DNA from: Cruorifilaria tuberocauda | Lineage: Eukaryota; Nematoda; Chromadorea; Rhabditida; Onchocercidae | Length of the DNA stretch: 64,000 nucleotides | Direction: 5' to 3' | Assembly: GCA_013365365.1 (NCBI GenBank) | Contig: JABVXU010000030.1 | Span: 248,001 to 312,000, forward strand | Shown: piece by piece, positions 37,839-49,100 of the stretch | How positions within the stretch are numbered: the first letter of the stretch is position 1 | Layout: every line of letters starts with the position of its first letter | Translations under genes and position numbers: made by a program | Notes under the pieces: model-generated | Databases searched by the model: none | What the model was told of the DNA's origin: nothing | What the model saw: only the letters and a program-made list of their open reading frames with translations

Positions 37839-40326
37839 CGTGATGGGATAAAACCACAGAAAATATTGATTGTTGCAGTCATTACTAAAAGTTAACTAGA
37901 GTAGTTATTAGTTTGATAGCTAATAGTATTTATATATTATATATATTATACAGCTAGTTGAAATGGAACCTCAAACAGTTCTGTTGCTGCGTCGATTTTT
38001 GTCGTTTATCTGTAAATTTTGGCGTTTTTGTAAGAAAAGATAGACGTGTTAATCATTCTTTTAAAATTGTTTTATTCCACTTAACCTCTAGAACTCGTTA
38101 TTTACAATAATTGTCGTGATACTTTGTGACATCTTTCGGTTTTCTTCAACATCTAATACGTTTAATTCTACAATGCTTGTGGGTATACAATATTTTTTGT
38201 TGTTTCAATATCTGTGTAGATATAAAAATTACCTGTTTTGCGACTGTAGAATATGCAATATGTGAAAAGCAATCCGTGTCTAAATTATACCGCACGATAC
38301 AATATTAAAGATTAGGCTGAGTGGTGTTTATGGTGTTTGCAAGCGCTAAATCGAATTGGAATTGTAGTCCCATAAATTGAAATATTACATCCGTTGGAAT
38401 TAAAAAAATACGAGGGATGAGGATATTTCACCTTTCAAGGTTTTTTCAAGATTACTGCTTCACAGCGTTCCTCATTAATTTTTTTGCTGCAAGCTGCCAT
38501 TGTAAATTCTTGGCTGGTTGATATTTCGCTATATAATAACTGACAAGCGATTCTCAATTGCAATAAGTGGGTGTGCACCTGTGCAGATCGTGTAAATTCA
38601 AACGTTCTGCCGGATAGCTGACTGCTTCATCTGCCTTAAAACTGTGTTGACGAGTTTCTATGTAACTATTTCCCTTCAAATGTCAGGTTGAATAATATTG
38701 CTAAGTCTGTGGACATCTTTATTCTTGACTGCAAGAATAGAATCGTTTGTTCAGCCGATCGTGATTCTTCTAATTGGTTTGAATATTGGATAAAATTTTT
38801 TCAAAAAATTCTTCTTTTGACGTCATTAAATTATAATGTACTGAAATTTATAGCAGTTTTTAATGACTGACAGTTCTCCAAGTTGAGGTAGTTTAATTTT
38901 TTCTCAGTTGCACCTCATCTCCCTCCTTTTTTCATTAAACTTCAGAGTCTCGCAATAAGGACACACCCTAGTCATGATACCGATGAGAATAAGGAATTCA
39001 AACCATAATCATAGTCATCAGTTGGTCGTACTGGAATGCAAGGCGATTGTAATCGCATGATTGCTGAGCACGGAATCCGCTCTAAAGCTGATCCGCTGTT
39101 TCTTGTTGACACCTTTCAACCGAAACTATGCAACTTCAATAATATTTTTTTAATTATAAGTCTAATTTTATGACATAAATTAAATGCGTTTTGTGTCTTC
39201 AAATTTCATTGTTTGAAATTCTCCTCTTAGTGAATAAAAACACCCACTTGAAAGTCTGAATATATTAAATTGGACAGCTAATATGATAATGATGGGAATC
39301 AAAAAATACGAATTTGTAGACGATTTTGTATATGTTACATTGTATATTCATTTGTAAAGCTATAAAAATAACTTATGGGAGATAAATATATATAGTCATG
39401 TACACATAGTCATGTACGGTGGTACATATTTACTCCACAGTAGGCTAATTATAATATTATATAGTCATAAATGAAGCATAAGTTTTGATGTACAACAGGA
39501 AAATTTTTTGATGTACAAAAGGGAAAAGTAATAGCCCATAAGACGGCAAGTGAAAGAAGATATTTTAAAGAAGACAAGTGAAAAACTGAAAGAAAGGAAT
39601 GTGCAAGCGATTATTAGAAGTTTAGTATGAAAAAAAAAAGGATTTGATCATAGTAATCTAAAAAAACTGAACTGGACTGAATTGAAACTGCAATAGATTT
39701 CTCATATTTTGAATATGGTAACATAGAAGCTAATAAGAAATCTATTTTTTTCTCTCGCATTACATGGTACTGAATAATGCAAGTTCAGATATTAAATATC
39801 ACGAATGAAACGACTATTCAAGTTTCCAGATAAGAGTATTGGCATAATCTTGCATTAGATATCTGTTTATGGAAAGTTTTTTCACAAATAACAATCAGTA
39901 TATTCCAAAATATTATTTAACTAGCAACATTTTGCACATTTTCAAAACAAGAGCCCACATAATACCTCAATCATCAATTTCGGAGACAAATTTTTAAACT
40001 TTTTTCTTGCTTTTAATGAGGTATTTTGATGGGATAAAGTCATTAACAGAATCTTGAAATCAATAATTAATGAACTTTGCCGGATTAAGAATTATTAGAA
40101 TAATGATGCACATAAAATAATGTTTTCTTTCGAGTCATCTTATACATTTAATTCATTTAAAACTTTGGTTTAAAACTTTCTTGAATTCATTGAATTTCGC
40201 ATACATCTTTACATAATTAATTAACTCGAACCGTAATACAGAATTTGTAGCATTAGAAATAATTATTTAATGAAAATAATGCGCAAAAAATCGGGAAGCA
40301 ATAGAAATCTCTGACGATCAAATAAA
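37839..40326. other. Intergenic, no gene seen
   Basis: 3' flanks of INPP5E (+) and the coiled-coil gene (-). It is AT-rich, with short chance ORFs only. A small 14-bp tandem duplication (ATAGTCATGTAC twice) lies at 39392-39417. I see no structured RNA that I would defend. Confidence 0.55.
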
Positions 40327-43300
40327 TTAATTATTTTTATAAAAATCATTTCTCCAGAACACTGTGCTGTTTGGACGACGCCAGTATCGTTGTTGAAATC
40401 CACTGTCACGAAATGAATGTAAATTTGTTGCTGCATGAAAGTTCTGTTGCGCGCTACCGCCTCGTCTCCAACCGTTTTGAACCGATACTGATGTAATACC
40501 CTGCACTGGTTTAGTCTCCTGCACTGATTCACTTCCCTGTAATCCAGTCCTTGGTATTAATCCAGTTTGTTGTTCTAATCTAGTCTTCCATACTCGTCTT
40601 GTCCCCCATACTGGTCTAGCCCTCCATATTGGTCTAGTCTCCCGTATTGGTCCAGTCCATCGTTTGTTCCGTTGAACCTGTGAAAATCTTCCATTCCATT
40701 TTCCTTTATAGAATGTTATGGAACTATTTTGTTAAATTGCAACTTTTTGAAGATTTAAAAGAAATTTAAGAGAATGGTTGATAGAATGCTAAAACAGCAT
40801 AGGAAAAAATAGTAATGAATATTACCTGTAACTTCAGTCCATCTAATTTCCACTGCGTCTTGCAAGCATCTCTAATTGTATCTTCCATTCGCCTTCTTAT
40901 ATTTTTCAAATTCTTCTCAATTTTCGTCTGATACATCTTTATACGGCCTATTCGGTAATAATCATAGCAGACTACATGCAAAGAAAATGCATTCGTTCCA
41001 GACAACACAACTTGTAATCTGTCTTCCAGTTTTTCAGCGTTTGTGAGCAATTCATATCGTACAACATCTTGATGTTTCAATACACTACGCAAGAAAAACT
41101 GTAATTCATCCAGTTGTTTTTTTTGACGTTGTTGTAAAATGAATAATTTTCTTTTCCACATCGTTTGCTGTTCACACTCTTTTCCCAAATTTGAGATCTC
41201 CTTTTGACGCTTCATATAACCAAGCATTTCATTCCGTTCTTCATCAAGGAAATCACTGATAAGTTCAGTTATTCTGGAATATGTTTCCTGGATCTGTTTT
41301 AATTCCGTTTCGAAATAAATGTTATACTGACTTGTAGAACCACGTGGTTTTTTGAATAAGTTCAATTTTTCCAATTTTTTTTCCCTCATCTTCTGCCTCT
41401 GTTGTTTTTTCATCTCTTTCATTTTGAAATCTGTCACCATTTTCAATAAATTTTCAGCAAAATCCGGTCTCAAACGAGTAGGGCTATCCTCAATCAGTTC
41501 TGATAAGTTATCAACAAGTATGAATCCAGCTGCAGGTACTTCATATGGGTTCTTTGTGTACATCTTCGTCTGCCATAAATGCAGTAACCATGTTATATCC
41601 TCTTAAAAATTTGTAAATTGAAATATTAAGAAATCTCAGATTTGAAAATATTTACTCTAATAATCAAACAGAGCATGAACTTTCCAAATAGAGACATTAT
41701 AACTAAATTAGATCTGCTGATGCAGATTAAACGCCAAGTTTTAATTCCATCAAATGCAAAACATTAAATGCTTTCAATTAACCGTGGCTTTTCGTGAATA
41801 AATGAAGTGATGGAATTGATTTTAAGAGTGCTCGAGCTGATTCCTTGGTAAATACAAAAAACCGTAAATCTGATGGTTGCACCTGCAAATGTTTGGATTA
41901 AACAAAACTGAAAACTTGATTCTTTTGTTCTATTTTCTATCTTACTAAGAATGAGAAAAACTGCCATCTGTCAGCTTCATCTTTTTGCGTTCGAAGAATA
42001 GGCAATTGAAGAAGACATGATAAAACTTAACAAATAAATTTACCTGATGTATGTAAAGTTTTACAACAGGATCGTTTGTTGTTACAAAGTCGTTTTCTTC
42101 CTATAATATAAATTATGGAAACCTTTCAGACTTTTATAATTCTTTTCGAAATGATAGTGTTTTATAAGTCATCAAGACATGATGTAAATCATTAAGATTA
42201 TGTTATGACTTGTCAATGTTACAATTTGAAAAGTTTTTCATGTCTGTAAATTAAGGTGCGTTATAAATCATCAAAATATGTTATAAGTCTCTGGGCAGCT
42301 CATAAATTGGATTGATCTTATTGATAAAAAATACTAACTTTCTACTTCTACTTTTATTTTGAGCAAAATTAAAATAATGGAAGTACACAATTACCAATAT
42401 CGTTGGTGCACTGTAATTACTGAAAAGCGTGTGCTGTTGAGAGCCAACTTCGCTAGCGTACGAATCAGGATTTTTTCTTAGCAAAGCAAAGCTAAACGAA
42501 TTTAATCAACTTTGAAGAAAAATGCTTTAAAAATGAAATATATCCAATACCAGTGTTATTGGTATCGGTTATGCTAAAAAATTTTCTTTTTTTTCATTTG
42601 ATGTGCTGGAAAAAAAATATTTGATAACCTTATTGAGTTCATATATTAACTCAATATGGATATCAAGATTTTTTATACAACAACATCTAAATTAACAATC
42701 TGTCATCAATACCTCCTATCGTACACTATGTAATTTCTTACACAAAATCGCCCAGAATGCCGAAATAAATAAGATCACTGCGTATTATAACAATAGCGAT
42801 ATTTGGCATTTTTTCGTTATACCCTCTGCACACTTGAAAACATTGTCGTCCAACTGTGCTCAATAATACACCGAGAAAACTGCCCAACTGAATTATTCAT
42901 GTAAGGGTTCCTTTTCTGTGGAATCTATATTTGATTCAGAAAGAAATTGAATAAACTTGTAAATAATTGTTACGCATAATATTTGTAACAGAAAATAAAG
43001 AATAATATACATGAGTCATAAATATGCTACTCACTGCGTTCATGACTATACATACTGTAATTAATAACAAAAGATGTAGCTCAAAGTATTATGATATGTT
43101 CCAATCATACGATATGGAATACAAAAAAAATTGGTACCTACTATTTGTAACTATTTACCATTCATTCATATAATATAATGTATGAAAGTAATATTTTTCC
43201 AAGTCAATTAATGGATTTTTATGTTTGCTTTGGAACCCTATTGAATGGTTTGTCATTATAAATAACAAAGGTTTACTGGAATTTAAACAAATTAGAACAA

Positions 43301-44177
43301 TTTTTAGCAGATTACAAACCTCAGCATTATTTCCAATATTGTTGACAGGATAATCTCCGAATGTTCGACAAAAGGGCAAAACATAAGTTCGAATCTGCTC
43401 GATCAGCATTTCTGCTTTAATTTTCTGCATATGACATTCCACCATTACATATAATCTTACATATGAGCCTAGCCGTTCGTCCCTGTAATTTAACAGTCTT
43501 CAGAAAACCAGTGCTTTCCATACTGCCCTATAGAAATCTCATTCCCTCACTATGGTGATGCAGTTTATCAACTGATCAACTGATACTGTTTTGAATTTAA
43601 ATTGTTTCACAACTTACACTTCAAGAATATACCGTACATCGAGATTTTTTACCGCTCCATTCTTGTCAGACGGTTGTAAGGTCTAAATAGATTGGATTAC
43701 GGGTTACAAATAAACAGATTTTTTACCATTCAGAGTTTATCCTATGATCAATCAAAATTTATTGTTTCATTTTTTTCGAAGTGTATAAACAATGACAAAC
43801 ATTGACTGCTGTTTAGGTGATTAGTCATTGATGTAAAAAATTGACGAAAGGGATGGATATATTTGTAGCCTACATTTTATGTCTGACTTGCAGTGATGTT
43901 GGCGCAAAGTATTACAGTAATAAAAAAATGCTGCATTGAACTGATGTACACTTCTGATAATTAGATAATTGCATATTGGAAACAGTAAATGTAAACGAAT
44001 CAGTTGATTATTGTTTTTAGGCAGAAAGAAAGTAAGCATAGAAATCAGAGATTTGTTGAATATACTGCATTTGGGGAAATCTAATGATTCGTTGCAGAAG
44101 AGATTAATTAGGCCAACCTGCAAAGGATAATGAGTCGCATAACGACATTTTGGATACTTTACTGTAGATGCGAACAT
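40327..44177 (-). CDS. Unrecognised coiled-coil protein with hexapeptide-repeat C-terminus
   Basis: Likely exons: 44118-44177 (start MFASTVKYPKCRYATHYPLQ), 43618-43682, 43320-43482, 42395 to about 42485, 42044-42100, 41946 to about 42028, 41783-41882, 40826-41601, 40327-40677. Outer junctions are in phase; those around 42028-42044 and 42485 are not resolved, so the middle is provisional. Seen: an N-terminal folded-looking part (VRYILEVDERLGSYVRLYVM), a linker (WQFFSFLVQPSDLRFFVF, EDITWLLHLWQTKMYTK, GFILVDNLSELIEDSPTRL), then a long charged coiled coil from FAENLLKMVTDF through MKKQQRQKMREKKLEKLN and WKRKLFILQQRQKKQLDEL to about EKNLKNIRRRMEDTIRDA. The last exon carries six-residue repeats of the TRPIWR/ARPVWG/TRRVWK type and a basic, Asn/Gln-rich end. 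I cannot name the family. A cytoskeletal or centrosomal scaffold would fit but is only a guess. Confidence 0.68.
40498..40659 (-). repeat. Coding 18-bp minisatellite, nine units
   Basis: Nine consecutive 18-bp units can be laid out without gaps, for example CCATACTGGTCTAGCCCT, CCATATTGGTCTAGTCTC and CCGTATTGGTCCAGTCCA (plus strand). They encode nine six-residue repeats in the last exon of the coiled-coil gene. Units near 40606-40659 are most alike; those toward 40498 have diverged. Confidence 0.9.
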
Positions 44178-46194
44178 GGCTGATTATCCAGAACAATTAA
44201 CGGTTGCAAAAATTACGCTATAATACAAATTCGGATTTATTCAAGTAAACTAATATAAATATTACTGCATGACTTCTGAGATAAATTCTTGAAATAACGA
44301 ATATTCTACTAAACAACACTTATACTTTATAAAACAACACATTATTATATTCGTTTATAAATCTAACCTTTTTTTCTATTTTACATAAACAAGAATTAAT
44401 ATTTTGAAACTGCGAAACAATAAAAACAATATTTACCAAAATTGTAATCAACCTCGGATTGACGTATGCGAGGAACAACCGGCCAATAGTAATACCGTGA
44501 TTAAAAATAACTCTAATTTGAATAATTCAGCTATTTTTAAACAGATATGACTCCATTTCAATCAATACGGTTACTTTTTAAATAGAGAAATGTATGGAAA
44601 AATTTATTCATTCATTCGTTTCTCGTTCCTGCCAGATATCGGTCGCATTCTCCGATATCAATTAGGAAATTCTAATCTTTCGAGGAATTCCATAAGAATT
44701 TTTAAAAAATTGTGAAGAAGTTAAGGTGATTTTGATCAATTCCAGAAGGCAAATTCAAGAAATCGTTAAAGAGCTGATTTTTCTGAGACAGAGACAGGTA
44801 CAGTCACTAATTAATATGCAATAAAGCAAGCATTTTCGAAGCATTTGAAAAGTAAATTGCTTCAGTTGAAATTTCGAGCAATTTACTTTTTCATTTTATC
44901 TGAGCATGTTAATTGTTCAAATACTTTTCTACAACTTTGAAATTTGATGCCATCGAACATTGCCGTATGCTTTCTTTGTTGTATACTGCGTTAAGCAATG
45001 ATAAGGGATAAGGGGAGATCAGCGATAAAAAAGATATATCCGACTATATTGTTTTCCCACAACAAACCCTTCTGTCCCTTATGTCCCTTCTCTCGCGCAT
45101 AGTTGCGAAACAACAAAATATTTGAATTTTCTACTGCGGGCTGGGGAACATGAAGCCAACAGTCGACGAGTGGTGCCATATCAACTTTTTAGCTTTCTAT
45201 GGCTCATTTGTTGTTATTGCCTGTTGTCTTTGGTGCTATTAATGGAATTTGAAATGTTAAATCCTATCGAAGCAAATTCCCAACACCATTTGTAACACCT
45301 TGGTGATCACTCCAAATTCTCCTGCACGTCTTATTATACTTATGGCTTGTACGAATTATACTTCTTTTCGTTTGATGGTTGTATTTAAAGATAGAAAAGC
45401 GGAAATAACCTGGTTCAAGGTTGACACTGAGGTCAATATATTTACTTTTCCTTAGGATCCCAGCTGACGCTTATCTTCATACGATATTTGCAAGCATTAA
45501 TACAAATTTGCACAATATAATGAATCATTCGATTTGGAAAAATTCTGATTGATCGATATGATCAAACGGTTTTTCATATTTTTCGAAGTTGATTAATAGG
45601 ATTGAATAGTTATTCGACTATATTTTGGGTGCGCGTCTGTTGATGATGTCATTTTTTCTTTTTGAATTATTATAAGATTGGAATGGACATCTAATCAGGT
45701 CGTCATCTGAGTGTCAACAGGGTGATTGGGAGTTTCTTGATACCTAGTAAGAAGATTTCTTTCTAATTTAGGTGTAGGGTTTTCATTTACGTTCCACTCC
45801 TAAAATAGAAAAGATGGCATCTTTAAAGATAAATCGAAACTGACAATTAGTCTTCCAAACAATGTCGTTTTATAGTGCCCAAGGACCAAAATGATTTCCC
45901 AAGAGTTTAACATTAAACAAATGTTAGCTCTATTTGTGAGATATGATCAGCAATCAGTTGATTTTGTTGTTTTCTTAAATGAAAATTAAAAGTGCTTCAA
46001 TATTCTAAACATCGATAACTCAAACAATTATTTTGAATGGTTGATCGAGTGCAGGGATTTATGAAATTAACTGATGATATAGGTGCTTTCTTTGAACTGG
46101 AAAGAAAAACTGTTATATGCTAACAACTTTCTTTTTTCAGGTAATAATTGTGAGTATTAGGGGAATAGATACGAATGAGATTTTTTAATTGAAA
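44178..46194. promoter_or_regulatory. Divergent intergenic region between coiled-coil gene and BLTP3
   Basis: The neighbours point away from each other, so both promoters should lie here. No gene is supported; the minus-strand ORF at 44991-45179 lacks splice or family support. A strong CTTTTTTCAG at 46131-46140, 54 nt before the BLTP3 ATG, could be a trans-splice acceptor. Confidence 0.5.
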
Positions 46195-49100
46195 ATGGCG
46201 AGTATTATCAAGAATCAAATCATCAAACATCTTTCAAAGTATATTCTGAATATGTTCTTTCGCGAACTTTTTTGAGCATATTCTTTTGAAAGAAATGTGT
46301 TGCATGGGACAATATGGTACTTTGAATCAAATTTCAGATTTGTTCGGAATATTACGGCTGATCAGATTAGCGTACAGATTTTGAGTGGTAGAGGAGAATT
46401 GAAGAACATCGAATTGAACGAAATTGTCTTAAGTGAAGTTAGTTTTTTTCTTTTTTGTTTAGGATATCGTCGTATTCGCGTTATTAATTCCTTCCGAGAT
46501 TTTCTTTTGCTCTAAATTAGATCAAAAATGCTAAAATAACTAGCTTTTATTTCTAGTACTTGTTTATTAAGTAATTTTAAGGTTTAAACTGATTAGGTAT
46601 AATTCGTTCGCTAGATTTTTCAAGTTCGATATATGAGAGTAAGGCAATTATCCATAGCAATATCTACTTGTCAGCTATAAGCCTACCTTTAGCTTCATTA
46701 TTCTATTGTCATTCTATGCTTTAAAAATCCATGTTTTCTTGGCAATCCGTTTACAGCATAAAATGTGCGAAGTAATGTATACTTTTAACCTTTTATAGGT
46801 GCTTGAATTACCAACATGGTTACGAATCAAGCGAGCGGTTTGCAACAGAATAGCCGTTAAAATTCCATGGACTAAATTAAAAACACAACCGGCTAAACTA
46901 GTAACTTTTTCGTTCCGCATTTGAATTACGGAATTAGGAGAATTGGACAGGAAAAGGAATTTCTACCATTTTTGTAATTCTTTTGCTATAATAGCGGTCT
47001 GTTATCAAGTTCAATTTTTTTAAATACGGAGTGAAATCAGATTATTTTTGTTATATTTGGAACAATTTAAACTAAAATTTTAGGGAAACATTGCTTTCGA
47101 TGTTTTGTCTTCTGCTTTGTTGTAATCTTTGTTTTCAGTTTATTGATGAAATACGGGTAGAAGTCGAACTTAGTGCAGAAGTTGTTGGCTATGACTCAAA
47201 TCCTTTGAGGTATATTTCTTTTCCTTACCGCCAAAATTTATACATATAATTTTTAAGTAAAATATTCGTAATTATCAGAGTTCACGAAATATTTCAGCGC
47301 GTTTGGCGATTCAGCATATGGATTTGCTAATCGAGTTGCAGAGGGAATGTCACTTTATGTTAATTCGGTGGAGATTAATTTTGATTCTGGCGTTTTTCAC
47401 GGTTCGCTGATTGTAAGTTGCCGAACATCGTACTTGTGTGTCGAACTATAATTTCACTGCCAGAATTTAATGAAATTTTCTTTTTAGCTATCGAGATTAG
47501 CGGTTGAAAGCAAAAGTGCGGGTTGGCAAACAGTCAGTGATTTGCGATACACTCGGATTGTAGATCCGAACACCAATAAACTGCTTATGTTTAAAATGGT
47601 CTATTTTTCAGTATATTTCGCGATATGTTTGGCTATCCCCCATTGTATGATTTATGAGAATCAGAAAGCTTCTCTTAATTTACCTTTAGTTTCAGTATTT
47701 TTCACTTGATCCTATTGTTTTATTGCCATTACTCCTTCAGTGTTTCATGCATTAGTTTTATAAGCAGTAACTTCTCAGGTTACATGGCAGTTACTGCGTA
47801 TCGAAGCATCTGTGCAACCTAATTCATCACGAAATGCGATAAATGCTCCATTAAGATTAATCACTAGCAGTGGAAAGAGTAGAATCAGTGTGAAAAAGTC
47901 CACTACCGGTATGAGTTTATTCAAGTTCACATCATGCAGGTATTATTTGAAAAAAAAATGATGTTTTTACTACCTGCGTTCAAACCTTAATTGTTTCACT
48001 AGTAAGGTATATTATTGAACTAAATGGCGAAATTGAAAGAAGATTCGTTTTTAGATGGTAGCGTTCTTGGTGGTCGTATACAGATAATATTAGACCATAT
48101 TTTATGGATTACTAGTCTGCCGCAAGTACGATCTGCTATCACATTTTATGATCATATCATAAATATTATTAAAGCAGCTCCTAAAAAAGTGTCGAAAACA
48201 CATCATGCGCAGGTTGGACATTCTATTCAAATACTTTATTAGTTCTTTTGTTTTTTGTTTCAAAAGCGAAATTCATACGTGATCACTTTACATATTTAAT
48301 TTTGTTGTTATTCCTTTGCAACATTAATCATTTATCTTTAAAGCGTTGTGAAATGAAAATGCCAGTGATCAGATCACTTTCTTCAATTCCGGTTTCAACT
48401 GTATTTCACAATTTCGATGTTCGACGAACGTCATATCATGTTTATGTTGGCAAAATTGATCTTCATCTTTGTGATGATGAGCAGATCTCAGACAGTACTT
48501 TTTTCATTGTATTCTACTTCCTTGTAAAGATGAAAGTGTTTTCGTTAAAGGAAAGTTGGTTGTTCAGTAACTTCTGGATACATATGAAGCAAAATTTTAT
48601 AGCGAATTTAAATTTTGGTTCCTTTCACATTCCTATTTGATTTTTAGGTTTCTACTTCTCAATTCAAATTCATTTATATATATATATATATATATTTTTT
48701 TTTGATTTCTCATTAATTTAATGAAGTACCAGGTTATCCTGAGGATTGGGACATTATTTGTGGTGCACTACAAGTAACTCTGCTGCGTCTATCCGTTGAT
48801 TTTTATCCAGCTAATAGCGCTGTATCTGATCGCAGTGACTGGATTCAGTATGATAATGCAAATCATTGTGCTGTCTGGGTCCATAAATTATTGCAATCCC
48901 ACTTGCGAAGGCTTTGTACTGAATTGGGTTTGAATTATTCACTTTTTTCTAAACGGAAAATTTCGGAGTGATTGTTGAAATTTAGCTTTCATTAGTTGAT
49001 TTTTTTGACTACGGTTATTTACTCAAATGTTCAAATTTTGATCTTCACATACAGTTTTGCATTGTTATTTCATCTTGTAGATGCCAGCGCACAATCTCAA

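Noticed and set aside
37900..40200. Possible structured RNA or regulatory hairpins in the AT-rich region after INPP5E
   Set aside because: Only short AT palindromes and one 14-bp tandem repeat were seen. Nothing reaches the level of a tRNA, snRNA or SL RNA.
40327..44177. Assigning the coiled-coil gene to a known ciliary family such as IQUB
   Set aside because: Overall organisation is vaguely similar, but I could not match any diagnostic motif and nematodes lack motile cilia.
44991..45179. 62-codon minus-strand ORF MAPLVDCWLHVPQPAVENSN...
   Set aside because: In the divergent promoter interval with no supporting splice sites or motif.
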